Part shown: positions 24,329 through 33,724 of the stretch, piece after piece | How positions within the stretch are numbered: position 1 is the stretch's first letter | Layout: the number at the start of each line of letters is the position of its first letter | Origin: Paenibacillus sp. DMB5 | GTDB lineage: Bacteria; Bacillota; Bacilli; Paenibacillales; Paenibacillaceae | Direction: 5' to 3' | Assembly: GCF_001517085.1 (NCBI RefSeq) | Contig: NZ_LRAC01000126.1 | Span: 1 to 64,000 of the forward strand | Length of the DNA stretch: 64,000 nucleotides | Notes under the pieces: generated by a model | What the model saw: the letters and a program-made list of their open reading frames with translations, nothing else | Database searches by the model: none | What the model was told of the DNA's origin: nothing | Program-made: the position numbers and the translations under genes

Positions 24329-25483
24329 ATGAGCATAACCTATAAAAATGATCAGGAGCTGGAGGCCGAGTTAATCGGGGTGCGGAGAAATCTGCACCGG
24401 GAGCCTGAGCTGTCCTATGAAGAGTTCAGAACAACTGAGAAGCTGCGCGCCTGGCTGACAGATGCTCACATACATATTTTAGATCTGCCTCTGGCAACCG
24501 GACTGATTGCCGAAATCGGACAGGGAGACGGGCCGATAGTTGCTATACGCTGTGATATTGATGCGCTGCCGATCGAGGAGCATACAGGCTTGCCTTATGC
24601 TTCAGATATACCGGGAAAAATGCATGCCTGCGGCCATGACTTCCACACTGCTGTCATATTAGGGGCTGCACTGCTGCTGAAAGCCCGTGAGAATGAATTG
24701 CCGGGAAGGGTCAGAGTGTTGTTCCAGCCTGCGGAGGAGACAGGGCACGGGGCGGAAAGTGTACTGGCATCCGGAGGTCTGAATGACGTAGCTGCCATAT
24801 TCGGATTACATAATTCACCGGAACTGCCTACAGGAACCTTTGGAACAAGGTCAGGAGCTTTGACAGCAGGTGTAGACCGGTTTGAAATTAAGGTAAAAGG
24901 TGTCGGTGCCCATGCGGCTAATCCTGAAAAAGGGGTGGACACGATTGTCACTGCGGCGCAAATGATTACGATGCTGCAGACGGTGGTAAGCCGCCAGAGC
25001 AGTGCAATTGAGCCGGTTGTGTTGAGCGTGACGAGAATTAACGGAGGCTTCACCTGGAACGTGATTCCGGAGCTGGTTGAGCTGGAAGGTACAGTCCGGA
25101 CTTACAATGAGGAGATCCGCCGTGAAATTCCGCTTCAGATGACGCGTATCATCGAAGGCATTGCGGCAGCAGCCGGCGCTGAGGCTAAATTGCTCTGGTA
25201 TCCGGGGCCGCCGGCAACGGTGAATCATGGAGAATGGGCTGATTTTACGAAACAGGTCGCGTCGAACGCAGGATACAAGGTCGAGGATATTCCGCTGCAG
25301 ATGGGCGGAGAGGATTTCGCACTGTATCTGCAGCAAATTCCCGGGGCGTTCGTAAATATCGGAGCCGGACCGGGCTATGCATTGCATCACCCGCAGTTTG
25401 ATGTAGATGAGGCGGCGATCCTGCCGGCAGCTAAATATTTTGCAGCGTTGGCAGAACGGGCACTGGAGAAGCTGCAAGCATAA
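24329..25483 (+). CDS. M20 family amidohydrolase
   Basis: 384 residues, full length. Metal-site motifs: CDIDALPIEEHTG near 77-89, HACGHDFHTA near 100-109, AEETGHGAESV near 134-144 and GGEDFALYLQQIPG near 332-345. This is the aminoacylase/hippurate hydrolase/IAA-amino-acid hydrolase subgroup that releases an amino acid from an N-acyl conjugate. Its place ahead of an amino-acid-type transporter suggests it de-acylates the imported molecule. Ribosome binding site aaggaga. Confidence 0.93.
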   Translation: MSITYKNDQELEAELIGVRRNLHREPELSYEEFRTTEKLRAWLTDAHIHILDLPLATGLIAEIGQGDGPIVAIRCDIDALPIEEHTGLPYASDIPGKMHACGHDFHTAVILGAALLLKARENELPGRVRVLFQPAEETGHGAESVLASGGLNDVAAIFGLHNSPELPTGTFGTRSGALTAGVDRFEIKVKGVGAHAANPEKGVDTIVTAAQMITMLQTVVSRQSSAIEPVVLSVTRINGGFTWNVIPELVELEGTVRTYNEEIRREIPLQMTRIIEGIAAAAGAEAKLLWYPGPPATVNHGEWADFTKQVASNAGYKVEDIPLQMGGEDFALYLQQIPGAFVNIGAGPGYALHHPQFDVDEAAILPAAKYFAALAERALEKLQA

Positions 25484-25495
25484 GGGGGAATGAAC

Positions 25496-26538
25496 ATGAT
25501 TGAATTAAAAAATGTCCACAAAACATTCACCCGGAAAGGGATCACGATTGATGCCCTGAAGGGGGTAAGCCTGAAGGTTGAAAAGGGCGACATCTTCGGC
25601 GTTATCGGCTATAGCGGCGCCGGCAAAAGTACACTTATCCGCTTGGTTAATTACCTGGAGCGGCCAACCGAAGGTCAGGTGCTGGTCGATGGACATGATC
25701 TTGGAGCCTATAGCGTCAAAGAGCTGCGTGCGGCCAAAAAAAATATCGGCATGATCTTTCAGCACTTCAACCTGCTGGAATCCAAAAAAGTGTTTGATAA
25801 CGTTGCGATTCCGCTGGTCCTGCTCAAAAAGAGCAAAGAAGAAATCCGCAAGCGGGTAACGGAACTGCTGGAGTTCGTTGGACTAAGCGACAAGGCCGGC
25901 AGCTACCCGAATGAGCTGTCTGGCGGTCAGAAGCAGCGTGTCGGGATTGCCAGAGCGCTCGCCTCCAATCCGTCGATTCTCCTCTGTGATGAAGCAACCT
26001 CTGCCCTCGACCCGCAGACCACCCGTTCGATTTTGCAGCTGCTGAAGCGGGTCAATGCGGAATATAAGATTACCGTGATGATCATTACACACGAAATGTC
26101 GGTCATCCAGGAGATATGCAACAAGGTGGCAGTGATGGAGGAGGGACGATCATCGAGCAAGGCAGCGTACTGGACGTATTCGGACATCCGCAGCATCCGA
26201 CCACCCAAAATTTTGTGAAAACCGTTATTCAAAATACCATAACGCCAAGTGTACAAAAATCAATAACAACAGGACCCGGCAGCAGGATCTGCAAACTGAA
26301 TTTCGTCGGAGCCACAACCACTGAACCGCTGCTCTATGAGATGATCCGTGCGAACGAGGTCAAGGTCAATATATTATTTGCAAATACGACAGAGATTCAG
26401 GAGAAGACCCTTGGAACCGTAATTATTCAGCTGGATGGAGAGGGAGCAGAGATTAATAAGGCAGTATCATTCCTGAAAAGCAATGGAGTAGACGTAGAGG
26501 AGGTGGATCCGCGTGTTCTCGACCACAGTAACCGGTGA
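25496..26538 (+). pseudogene. metN: methionine-type ABC transporter ATPase, interrupted by one frameshift
   Basis: Restoring one base gives 347 residues, the usual MetN length. Walker [10 protein letters not shown], signature LSGGQKQR and Walker [12 protein letters not shown] lie in the first frame. The second frame carries [17 protein letters not shown] and a C-terminal NIL (methionine-sensing) domain with ICKLNFVGATTTEPLLYEMI. The break is at 26147-26149, where 'gagggacgatcatc' should read Gly-Arg-Ile-Ile with one more base. ATG 25496 follows aaggggga. The NIL domain implies feedback inhibition of transport by substrate. Probably functional if the break is a sequencing error. Confidence 0.88.
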
Positions 26539-27172
26539 GCAGTTTTTAACAGCTTTTATTGAAACCATTCAAATGGTGGGCGTGTCCCTGTTTTTCGGTT
26601 CCCTGCTCGGGATTCCCATTGGGATTCTGCTTGTAATCACACGTCCGGGCGGGATTTTGGAGAACAAAGCAGCCTATACCATCCTTAATCCGATCATCAA
26701 TATCGTACGTTCGCTGCCTTTTATCATCTTACTAGTAGCTATTATTCCGCTAACAAGAGCAATTGTTCATACTTCGATCGGGACAGCTGCTGCGATTGTA
26801 CCGCTGATCATCTACATCGCTCCTTACATCGGGCGGTTGGTTGAGAACTCCCTGCTGGAAGTCAACCCGGGAATTCTCGAAGCAGCGGAGTCCATGGGCT
26901 CTACCCCGTTTCAGGTAATCTGGCACTTCCTGCTGCCCGAGGCGTTCGCATCCCTGATTCTCTCGTTAACGACGGCAACGATCGGTCTGATCGGTGCAAC
27001 GGCAATGGCCGGAACAGTCGGCGGCGGCGGGGTGGGCGATTTGGCCATCGTCTACGGGTACCAGCGGTTTGACACAGTAGTTGTGGTAGCCACAGTTATT
27101 ATCCTTATTATTCTGGTACAGGGCATTCAATCTTTAGGCAACACGCTGGCGCGCAAAATACGCCGTCACTAA
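26513..27172 (+). CDS. metI: methionine-type ABC transporter permease
   Basis: 219 residues with five to six membrane helices and the binding-protein-dependent permease loop EAAESMGSTPFQVIWHFLLPEA near residues 122-143, which docks on MetN. GTG start, ribosome binding site gaggaggtgg, and the reading frame overlaps the end of metN by 26 bases. It forms the membrane channel of the MetNIQ importer. Confidence 0.95.
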   Translation: MFSTTVTGEQFLTAFIETIQMVGVSLFFGSLLGIPIGILLVITRPGGILENKAAYTILNPIINIVRSLPFIILLVAIIPLTRAIVHTSIGTAAAIVPLIIYIAPYIGRLVENSLLEVNPGILEAAESMGSTPFQVIWHFLLPEAFASLILSLTTATIGLIGATAMAGTVGGGGVGDLAIVYGYQRFDTVVVVATVIILIILVQGIQSLGNTLARKIRRH

Positions 27173-27202
27173 ACACTACATAAACCTGGAGGTAGCCGGC
27201 AG

Positions 27203-28222
27203 ATGAGTAATTGGAGTAAGCAGGACCGTTTCAGAGCCTTATTATCCGGAGAGCGGGCAGATCGTCCGATTGTCAGCGGATGGCGCCATTTTATCGACAA
27301 GGAACAGACAGCAGAGGATTTGGCGGCAACGACCATTTCCTTCACCAAGCAATATGATTGGGACTGGGTCAAAATCAATCCGAGAGCGACCTATCTGGCT
27401 GAAGCCTGGGGCAACCAGTATGATTTTGCAGATTATCAGACCGTTTTTCCCCGGCAAAAAACAACTGTAATTCCTGCTCCGGAGAACCTGTGGGAGCTAG
27501 AGGTGAAAAAGGCGGCGGAGACGGCCGTTTTCCAGGAGCACTTGGAGGCTGTCCGACAGATCCGCCAGGGGCTCCCTGACACCCCGTTGATTCAGACGGT
27601 ATTCTCCCCGCTGACGGTGCTGCTGTTTATCGTAGGGCGCTCCGCTTATGTTACCAAAACGGTATTTGGCATTGAGCAGCCTGTAACCCTGGAATCGCTG
27701 TTCAAGGAGCACCGCGCCGCAGCGCATCATGCGCTGCATGTGATTTCACTAACTCTGGCCGACTATGTAAAAGAACTGCAGCACGCGGGTTCCGACGGCT
27801 TGTTCTACGCAGTGACGGGTACAGCGCATCGGGGTTTGTTCGATGAAGCGATGTTCGATGAGCTATCGAGACCTTATGATTCTATTGTCTTGGAAGCCGC
27901 CAGCTACGGCAAAAACATCCTGCATACCTGCGGAGCCTATTCGCAGCCGGAGAAATTCAATGATTACCGGATTGACGGAATCAGCTGGGATACCGTTGCC
28001 GAAGGCAATCCGGGTCTCGCAGCCAACCTGAAAGCAACCAAAGTAGGCGGAGTCGATCATGGCCTGTTCGCCGTGAACGATATTGCCCAGATCAGGCAGC
28101 AGGCTAAAGATGCTTTGACTTTGATGAAGGACCAGCCGTTTATTCTCTCGCCAAACTGTGCGATCCCCCTGAACGTAACAGATGAGGCGTTAGAACAATT
28201 TAAAAACACAGTATTAGAATAG
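27203..28222 (+). CDS. uroporphyrinogen decarboxylase (URO-D) fold protein
   Basis: 339 residues with the URO-D superfamily layout: N-terminal RFRALLSGERADRPIVSGWRH, central VFSPLTVLL, and C-terminal GKNILHTCGAY near 230-240 (a His-x-Cys that can hold zinc), followed by DGISWDTVAEGNPG. In an amino-acid uptake operon it is more likely a methyl- or alkyl-transferase relative (as in MtaA/CmuA/MetE-like proteins) than a haem enzyme. No corrinoid protein is encoded nearby. Ribosome binding site ctggaggt. Confidence 0.85.
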   Translation: MSNWSKQDRFRALLSGERADRPIVSGWRHFIDKEQTAEDLAATTISFTKQYDWDWVKINPRATYLAEAWGNQYDFADYQTVFPRQKTTVIPAPENLWELEVKKAAETAVFQEHLEAVRQIRQGLPDTPLIQTVFSPLTVLLFIVGRSAYVTKTVFGIEQPVTLESLFKEHRAAAHHALHVISLTLADYVKELQHAGSDGLFYAVTGTAHRGLFDEAMFDELSRPYDSIVLEAASYGKNILHTCGAYSQPEKFNDYRIDGISWDTVAEGNPGLAANLKATKVGGVDHGLFAVNDIAQIRQQAKDALTLMKDQPFILSPNCAIPLNVTDEALEQFKNTVLE

Positions 28223-28234
28223 GAGATGAAGGTA

Positions 28235-29068
28235 ATGAAGAAATTATTATTGGTTATGTTAATCGGAGTCATGGCGGTGCTGACCGCTTGCGGTAATAAA
28301 GAGGCGGAGAGCGCAGGAGAAGACAAGAAAGAGATCACCGTAGGATTTGGTGTGGGAACCTATGAAGAGCAATTCCGACAGTCCATTTTGCCGATTCTTG
28401 AAGAGAAAGGCTATAAGGTAGACATCAAAACCTTCTCACAGAACATGCAGGTTAACCCGGCAATGAAGGAAGGCTCGATTGACGCAAGTATTTTCCAGAG
28501 TACAGCTTACATGGAAGCTATCAATGAAGAAATTGGTGCAGACATGACGGGAATTGCTTATGTTCCGGGAGCTCCGCAAGGCCTGTATTCCGTGAACCAC
28601 ACGACACTGGATGATGTCAAAGACGGTACAACTGTAGCTGTTCCGAACGACCCGGTTAACCAGGAGCGCGCGCTGCGCATTCTGGAGGAGCTGGGCTGGA
28701 TCAAAATCAAGGAAGGCGCCGGTGTAGCCGATTTCAACATCAACAGCATGGAGCCGGACAAATTCAATATCGATATCAAAATCCTCGACCCGGCACAGAT
28801 TCTGGTTTCCCTGCAGGACGTGGACTACGGTGTGGTTAACGGTAACTACATTGCTAACTCGCCGGACAGAAAAATTACAGATGCACTGAAAATCGAGAAC
28901 ACACCTATGCAGCACAGAATTATCGTATCGGTTAACAAAAAGGATGAAAATACCCAGTGGGCCAAGGATCTGAAGGCAGCCTATGAATCAAAAGAGTTCG
29001 AAGAGTACATCAAGGGCCTGGACAAATATGACGGCTTCATTCTGCCGGAAGCATGGGATAACAACTAA
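28235..29068 (+). CDS. metQ: MetQ/NlpA family substrate-binding lipoprotein
   Basis: 277 residues from ATG 28235, with aggagatgaagg upstream. Lipobox AVLTACG gives a lipidated Cys near residue 19. The mature protein is a standard NlpA fold: KVDIKTFSQNMQVNPAMKEGSIDASIFQ, VPNDPVNQERALRILEELGWI and DYGVVNGNYIANS. It delivers substrate to MetNI. Ligand could be methionine or a derivative; it is separated from metNI by the URO-D gene, an unusual order. Confidence 0.93.
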   Translation: MKKLLLVMLIGVMAVLTACGNKEAESAGEDKKEITVGFGVGTYEEQFRQSILPILEEKGYKVDIKTFSQNMQVNPAMKEGSIDASIFQSTAYMEAINEEIGADMTGIAYVPGAPQGLYSVNHTTLDDVKDGTTVAVPNDPVNQERALRILEELGWIKIKEGAGVADFNINSMEPDKFNIDIKILDPAQILVSLQDVDYGVVNGNYIANSPDRKITDALKIENTPMQHRIIVSVNKKDENTQWAKDLKAAYESKEFEEYIKGLDKYDGFILPEAWDNN

Positions 29069-29087
29069 GAAAGGAAAGTGAATGTAA

Positions 29088-29897
29088 GTGGCACAGAAGC
29101 AGATTCATTTTATCGGCGGAGGACAGATGGCGGAAGCGATGATCCGCGCCTGCCTCGCAAATAATACGCTGTCGGCTGAGGAGATCAGTGTAACGGATGT
29201 GAACGAAGCCCGGCTTCAGCTGCTGAGTGACAAGTACAGAGTAAAAACAGGCAGCTCGCAGGAGCATGGCCTGTCTGCAGCTTCCATTATTGTGATTGCC
29301 GTTCGTCCGCAGGATGATCTGGCTGCGCTTGGTCAGCTTGTGCAGCAGCACGCTGCACCTGCGGCTACAATCGTTTCGATTGTAGCCGGGGTGACGATTG
29401 CGCAGCTTGGCGGTTATTTTGGAGCCGAACGCCCGATTGTCCGGGTTATTCCGAACACGTTGACCGATACGGGATACGGCTATAGCGGCGTTGCCTTGAA
29501 CAGTAATGCTACCCGTGAACAGGTAGAAGATTTCCTGCTCGGCTTCGGCAAGGTTCAATATCTGGACGAAGGCTACATCGATATCTTCACAGGCTACGGC
29601 GTTGCAGGACCGAACTATATCTATTATTTCATCGAGTCCCTTGTGGATGCCGGTGTGCTCGCAGGACTGCCGCGTGAGCAGGCGTGGAATGTAGCGCTGG
29701 AGAATATGCTGGGTGCGGTTACGATGCTGCGGCAGACCGGCCTGCATCCGCGGCAGCTGCTGGATATTAACAATTCGCCCGGCGGAGTCGGCATGCACGG
29801 CTTGTACGAGCTCAACAACAGTGACTTTGCGGCCGGACTTCAGCGCAGCGTACTCGCTGCGGTTAAGCGGACTACGGAGCTGGGAGTGAAGAAATGA
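29088..29897 (+). CDS. proC: pyrroline-5-carboxylate reductase family protein
   Basis: 269 residues. Rossmann motif IHFIGGGQMAEAMI at residues 6-19. The C-terminal dimer domain carries VAGPNYIYYFIESLVDAGVLAGLPREQAW and SPGGVGMHGLYELNNSDF, the ProC signature with slight departures (the usual 'SPGGTT' reads SPGGVGMHG). GTG start. In this operon it may reduce a cyclic imine from the imported compound rather than make proline for biosynthesis. The next gene overlaps by four bases. Confidence 0.88.
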   Translation: MAQKQIHFIGGGQMAEAMIRACLANNTLSAEEISVTDVNEARLQLLSDKYRVKTGSSQEHGLSAASIIVIAVRPQDDLAALGQLVQQHAAPAATIVSIVAGVTIAQLGGYFGAERPIVRVIPNTLTDTGYGYSGVALNSNATREQVEDFLLGFGKVQYLDEGYIDIFTGYGVAGPNYIYYFIESLVDAGVLAGLPREQAWNVALENMLGAVTMLRQTGLHPRQLLDINNSPGGVGMHGLYELNNSDFAAGLQRSVLAAVKRTTELGVKK

Positions 29898-30661
29898 TGG
29901 CTACCATCACATGGGATCACCTGGTGCATTATGTGAACGATTTGGATCAGCCGGTCGAAAGCTTCCGGCAGCATGGGCTGGTTGCCTTCAGAGGTGGCGC
30001 ACATAAAGCGTGGGGAACCTATAATTCCTTAAGCTACTTCGGACTGACATACATTGAGTTCCTCGGCATTGAGAATCTGGAGCTGGCGAAGGCCACAGAG
30101 CACAATGTCGTAGTGCGGGATGCGGTACAGCTGCTGCCTGAGCATGAAGCCTTGAGCAGAGTGGTGCTCCGGACGGATGATATAGATGCCGTAGCAGCTT
30201 CCCTGCACGCTGCGGGCTTGTCCTTATCGCCGATCATCGACGGTAAGCGTCTGGATAACGCCGGCAGACTGATCGAGTGGCGGATGATGACGATTGACGG
30301 TGATTTTGCCGGCCTGGTCTATCCGTTTATCATTCAATGGACGGGAACCGATGAGGAGCGGCTGGACAACATGACGGCTTCTGGCATCATCCAGCCTCAC
30401 CCTGCAGGAGCAGTCGAGATGGTGAGCGCGGTATTCCGCGTCTCCGATCCGGCCGCGGCCGCTAACCATTGGAGCACATTATTCGGACTTCCGGTTACAG
30501 AGTCAGAGGGTGGCAGATTCAGCCTGAAGGTTGGAGTGCAGTCGTTTGATTTTGTGCAGGGAGACGAGAACGAATTCAAGCAGGTTATATTTGCAGCAGA
30601 GTCAGCAGAATTAAAAGGTAAGACCATTCAGGTAGGCGAAGGTGAATATGTATTCACCTGA
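29894..30661 (+). CDS. VOC superfamily (glyoxalase-like) protein
   Basis: 255 residues, two vicinal-oxygen-chelate modules: residues 1-140 with WDHLVHYVNDLDQPVESFRQHGL, and a shorter second part from about 170 (EMVSAVFRVSDPAAAANHWSTLFGL). Resembles Glyoxalase_3-type proteins. Candidate metal ligands are His near residue 10 and Glu in YIEFLGIEN. Translationally coupled to proC (ATGA overlap) and last gene of the operon. Reaction unknown. Confidence 0.88.
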   Translation: MMATITWDHLVHYVNDLDQPVESFRQHGLVAFRGGAHKAWGTYNSLSYFGLTYIEFLGIENLELAKATEHNVVVRDAVQLLPEHEALSRVVLRTDDIDAVAASLHAAGLSLSPIIDGKRLDNAGRLIEWRMMTIDGDFAGLVYPFIIQWTGTDEERLDNMTASGIIQPHPAGAVEMVSAVFRVSDPAAAANHWSTLFGLPVTESEGGRFSLKVGVQSFDFVQGDENEFKQVIFAAESAELKGKTIQVGEGEYVFT

Positions 30662-30684
30662 TTACGGCCTGAGGGGAATAAGCA

Positions 30685-30718
30685 GAAGCCTCTGGACTAT
30701 GTTCCGGGGGCTTTTTTT
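30685..30718 (+). terminator. Rho-independent terminator of the GntR-MetNIQ operon
   Basis: gaagcctctgg / ccgggggcttt stem with T run, 23 bases after the VOC gene stop codon. Confidence 0.8.
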
Positions 30719-30932
30719 CGCGGGCAGAGAGTAATAAAGGAAATGTAATAGAAATGAAACGAAATACCATAATTTGTTTTATATAATGGCATAGATAGAG
30801 TTCGGTTACTGGAATGGATGAAGGTGAGCGGGATTCTATTGCAGTTTGTACAACAGATTTTGGATAAATCAGCCTGAAAGTCGAATCTATTGTATTTAGT
30901 GTTTCGGATGGTGCCTGAAGGGAGTGGATTTC

Positions 30933-31193
30933 ATGCAAGGCCGAGTCTGTATCGAATATAGGCGATTAAGTTATTATGCAGTAGAGTGCGAGAACAAGGA
31001 GTTCTCGATAATAGTGGTTCATCGTGGCCTGCCTTCCTTATTGGATCAGCTGACGGGTGAGCTTGACTTGCTTGGGGAAAAACAGGTTTTCAATGAAACG
31101 ACAAAGGAAGAATTAGCTGTGTCCATTCTTTCTGCACGGTTATCCCTTGCGGAGGCGAAGAGATATATTGTGGATGCGGTGAAAGGGAGATAG
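30933..31193 (+). CDS. small hypothetical protein
   Basis: 86 residues from ATG 30933 (gaaggga nine bases upstream; GTG 30924 is too close to it). Soluble, with N-terminal beta-like part (GRVCIEYRRLSYYAVECENKEFSIIVV) and helical C-terminus. No family recognised. Followed 32 bases later by fosB. Confidence 0.65.
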   Translation: MQGRVCIEYRRLSYYAVECENKEFSIIVVHRGLPSLLDQLTGELDLLGEKQVFNETTKEELAVSILSARLSLAEAKRYIVDAVKGR

Positions 31194-31225
31194 CTTAATC
31201 CATATAAACGAAAGGATCACAAAAC

Positions 31226-31663
31226 ATGAATATCCAGGGAATCAACCATTTTTGCTTTTCGGTCTCGGATTTGGATCGGTCCATTAAGTTCTATTCCGAG
31301 GTGTTCGGGGCCAGGATACTGGTTAAAGGAAGGAAGCTGGCTTATTTTGATCTGAACGGGCTCTGGATCGCACTTAATCAGGAGGATGTGGTGCGTGACC
31401 GGGACAATCGGACATACACGCATATAGCTTTTACTATTGATAAAAGTGACTATGAGAATCTGCTGAATAAGCTGAAGGAACTGCATGTTGAGGTGCTGCC
31501 CGGGCGGGTAAGGGATGCCAAAGATAAGGAATCTATCTACTTTTACGACCCGGATGGACATCTGTTTGAGTTTCACACGGGTAATTTGCAGGACCGGCTG
31601 GACTATTACCGGGCAGAGAAAGAGCATATGATTTTTTATGATGATGATCCGCTCCTGAAGTGA
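31226..31663 (+). CDS. fosB: metallothiol transferase FosB-like (fosfomycin resistance)
   Basis: 145 residues, exact family length. GINHFCFSVSDLDRSIKFYSEVFGA (metal His near residue 8), TYTHIAFTIDKSDYENL (His near 66) and SIYFYDPDGHLFEFHTGNLQDRLDYY (Glu near 115) give the metal triad and the FosB-specific C-terminus. FosB uses a divalent metal to add bacillithiol to fosfomycin and so inactivate it. Presence fits a bacillithiol-making Bacillales host. Ribosome binding site aaaggatc. Confidence 0.93.
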   Translation: MNIQGINHFCFSVSDLDRSIKFYSEVFGARILVKGRKLAYFDLNGLWIALNQEDVVRDRDNRTYTHIAFTIDKSDYENLLNKLKELHVEVLPGRVRDAKDKESIYFYDPDGHLFEFHTGNLQDRLDYYRAEKEHMIFYDDDPLLK

Positions 31664-31747
31664 CAAATGTCGCAATAATCCGGCTTCAATGTCGCAAAAG
31701 TACATGGAACCGGTGTGTAAAGGTAGAGTATACTCACCTTATTAATC

Positions 31748-31768
31748 TGATAATGAAAATCATTATCA
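31748..31768. promoter_or_regulatory. Fur box
   Basis: tgataatga-aaa-tcattatca, a perfect 9-base inverted repeat matching the Bacillus Fur 7-1-7 consensus, 20 bases upstream of the siderophore-binding protein start. Predicts iron repression of the locus 31789-33623. Confidence 0.9.
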
Positions 31769-31788
31769 CATAAATAGGGGGAGTCAGC

Positions 31789-32844
31789 ATGAACAGAGCA
31801 ACAAAGAGGCAGTCATCATCACTATTAATGGTATGGATACTGGCGCTGGTACTTGTACTTACGGCTTGCGGTTCTAATTCTAATGGAGGGAACGCAAATA
31901 CGGGCAATGCTGCACAGGCAGCTGCTGCCGCGTCGGCCGAGCCGTCTCCGGCATCCGAAACACAGGCTTCGCCAACACCGGAGGCACAGACTGCTGCAGC
32001 CTTCCCGGTTACCATCAAGCATATGAAGGGCGAATATACGCTGAATGAGAAGCCGAAGGTGATTGCCGCGCTGGATGTGAAATTCGTAGATCAACTGGTA
32101 GCGCTTGGCGAGCAGCCGGCAGGCAGCGTTGTCGCTGGGGCAAAAGGAGCGACGTTCCCGGATTATCTGATGGATAAGCTGAGCGATGTTCAGGTCCTCG
32201 GTACACGGGATGAGCCAAACCTGGAGGCTATTGTAGCGCTGAAGCCGGATCTGATTCTGATGACTGACTTCCAGGAAGAAGCATATGAGAGTGTCAGCAA
32301 AATAGCACCGACAATCGTGCTCGATTTCTACGAAGACTGGCGGGATACACTGGCGACTATCGGCAAGATAACAGGTAAGCAGGCTGAGGCTGTGGCTGTA
32401 CAGCAGGCTTACGAGGATAAAATTGTCGGTCTGCGGGAACAGCTGACGGCAAAGCTCGGTGATGATACGGTTGCGCTGATTCGTCCGAGACCGGAAGGAA
32501 TTCGTGTCCACGGGCCAGAGCACCGGACAGGCAGCATTCTGTATGAGGATTTGGGATTGAATGCCCCTGAATTTGTCACAGCCATTACAGAGGATACCTC
32601 TGTTGAGATTTCCATGGAGACTGTCGCAGATATCGGAGCGGACCGCTATTTCCTGCTGTCGGATGATCTGTTCGCCAAAGATGCAGAGGAGCTGGCGAAC
32701 AGCCCGGTCTGGAAGTCCATGGATGCGGTCAAAAATAACCTTGTCTATGACGTGAATGCAACGCTCTGGATCGCTTATTATGGCCCGATCGCCATTAACA
32801 TCATAGTCGATCAGGCTGCAGAAGCACTGCTGGGAGCGAATTAA
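31789..32844 (+). CDS. iron-siderophore ABC transporter substrate-binding lipoprotein
   Basis: 351 residues. Lipobox VLTACGS near residue 24, an Ala/Ser/Pro-rich linker to about 70, then a periplasmic-binding protein 2 (FepB/FecB-like) fold: MKGEYTLNEKPKVIAALDVKFVDQLVALGEQPAGSV, ALKPDLILMTDFQEEAYE, IRPRPEGIRVHGPEHRTGSIL. Binds a ferric siderophore outside the membrane. A Fur box precedes it. No permease or ATPase gene is nearby, so it must share components encoded elsewhere. The FhuF-like gene starts right at its stop codon. Confidence 0.92.
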   Translation: MNRATKRQSSSLLMVWILALVLVLTACGSNSNGGNANTGNAAQAAAAASAEPSPASETQASPTPEAQTAAAFPVTIKHMKGEYTLNEKPKVIAALDVKFVDQLVALGEQPAGSVVAGAKGATFPDYLMDKLSDVQVLGTRDEPNLEAIVALKPDLILMTDFQEEAYESVSKIAPTIVLDFYEDWRDTLATIGKITGKQAEAVAVQQAYEDKIVGLREQLTAKLGDDTVALIRPRPEGIRVHGPEHRTGSILYEDLGLNAPEFVTAITEDTSVEISMETVADIGADRYFLLSDDLFAKDAEELANSPVWKSMDAVKNNLVYDVNATLWIAYYGPIAINIIVDQAAEALLGAN

Positions 32845-33623
32845 ATGGACGGCTATCTGTCGTCTGCCTCCTGGAAGCAAATGACGGAAGATTACCGTAT
32901 AAGGATCGCTGAACCGCCCGCAGACAGTGTCCGCACGATTGCTCTAAGTCAGCTGCATGATGAAGCTGTGTGCCGTGCATATATTAGCTGGTTCAAAGAC
33001 TATATCGCGCGCCGGATACACAGGTTGCAGCTTCCATGCTGGCTAAACGAATCGGATATTTGTGGATTGCGCCGCTGCTGACGGCGATGACCTTTCATAA
33101 CCGTGAAGTCTCATTTTCAATGAATAATAGCTTTCTCTATCATCCGGATTTATCCGCCGGGCGAGGAGACACGCATTTTCCCTTCCTGGCCTTAGATGGA
33201 CTGCGGACGGTAGCTGCACCGCTGGAAGATAGGGTACTATGGCGGGATGAGGTGGTAAAGGTGATGTTTGCAGAACAACTTACGCCGCTGCTGCAGAATC
33301 TGGCCGCAGTGGGCCCTGTCTCTATGGCTGTACTCTGGGAAAATATTATGGTGCGTATAGCCCCGCTGTATGCTCCAGGAACAGAAGAATCCGGGCAGGA
33401 ACAGCAGCGGATAAGCGGAGACTTTACTTACCTGACCCAAACTGCGCCCGGCTCTTTGTTTGGCATGAGACGTAATCCGTTAACACGTTTCACTGAATAC
33501 CATGACGGGGTTCAGGTTGCCAAGAGCAAGCGGATCACTTGCTGCTTCTATTACCGGATGTCGGGAGAATATTGTGTAAAATGTCCGAAAATTGACAATG
33601 AGAATGAATCTCAATTAAAATGA
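32845..33623 (+). pseudogene. FhuF-like ferric iron reductase, interrupted by one frameshift
   Basis: With one base restored near 33005-33012 ('atcgcgcgccgg') the product is 259 residues, as expected for FhuF-type siderophore reductases. The C-terminal 2Fe-2S site is visible as RITCCFYYRMSGEYCVKCP (Cys-Cys-x10-Cys-x2-Cys). The first frame supplies the N-terminal 55-60 residues, the second the rest. ATG directly abuts the binding-protein stop codon, so they are co-transcribed under Fur control. The protein would release iron from the imported siderophore in the cytosol. Likely intact if the break is a sequencing error. Confidence 0.8.
33593..33616. promoter_or_regulatory. second Fur-box-like sequence
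   Basis: The tgacaatgaga...tctcaatt stretch is a degenerate inverted repeat resembling a Fur box. It overlaps the end of the FhuF-like gene and lies about 110 bases before the AraC regulator start. Weaker than the box at 31748. Confidence 0.5.
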
Positions 33624-33724
33624 CAACAGCAACATATTATCTCTAAAACGGCTGCTTCCCCTGAATAGTGCATTCTGTTCAGAAGCGGCCGTAAAGAGGA
33701 TGCTATTGTCAGGAGATGAGAAAG

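Noticed and set aside
23395..25496. S-box or T-box riboswitch ahead of the methionine-type transporter
   Set aside because: The leader before the GntR gene and the gaps before metN are too short or lack the conserved helices; only a GntR-type palindrome is present.
31825..32880. Minus-strand open frame of 351 codons
   Set aside because: Exact antisense shadow of the siderophore-binding protein gene, with no initiation signal.
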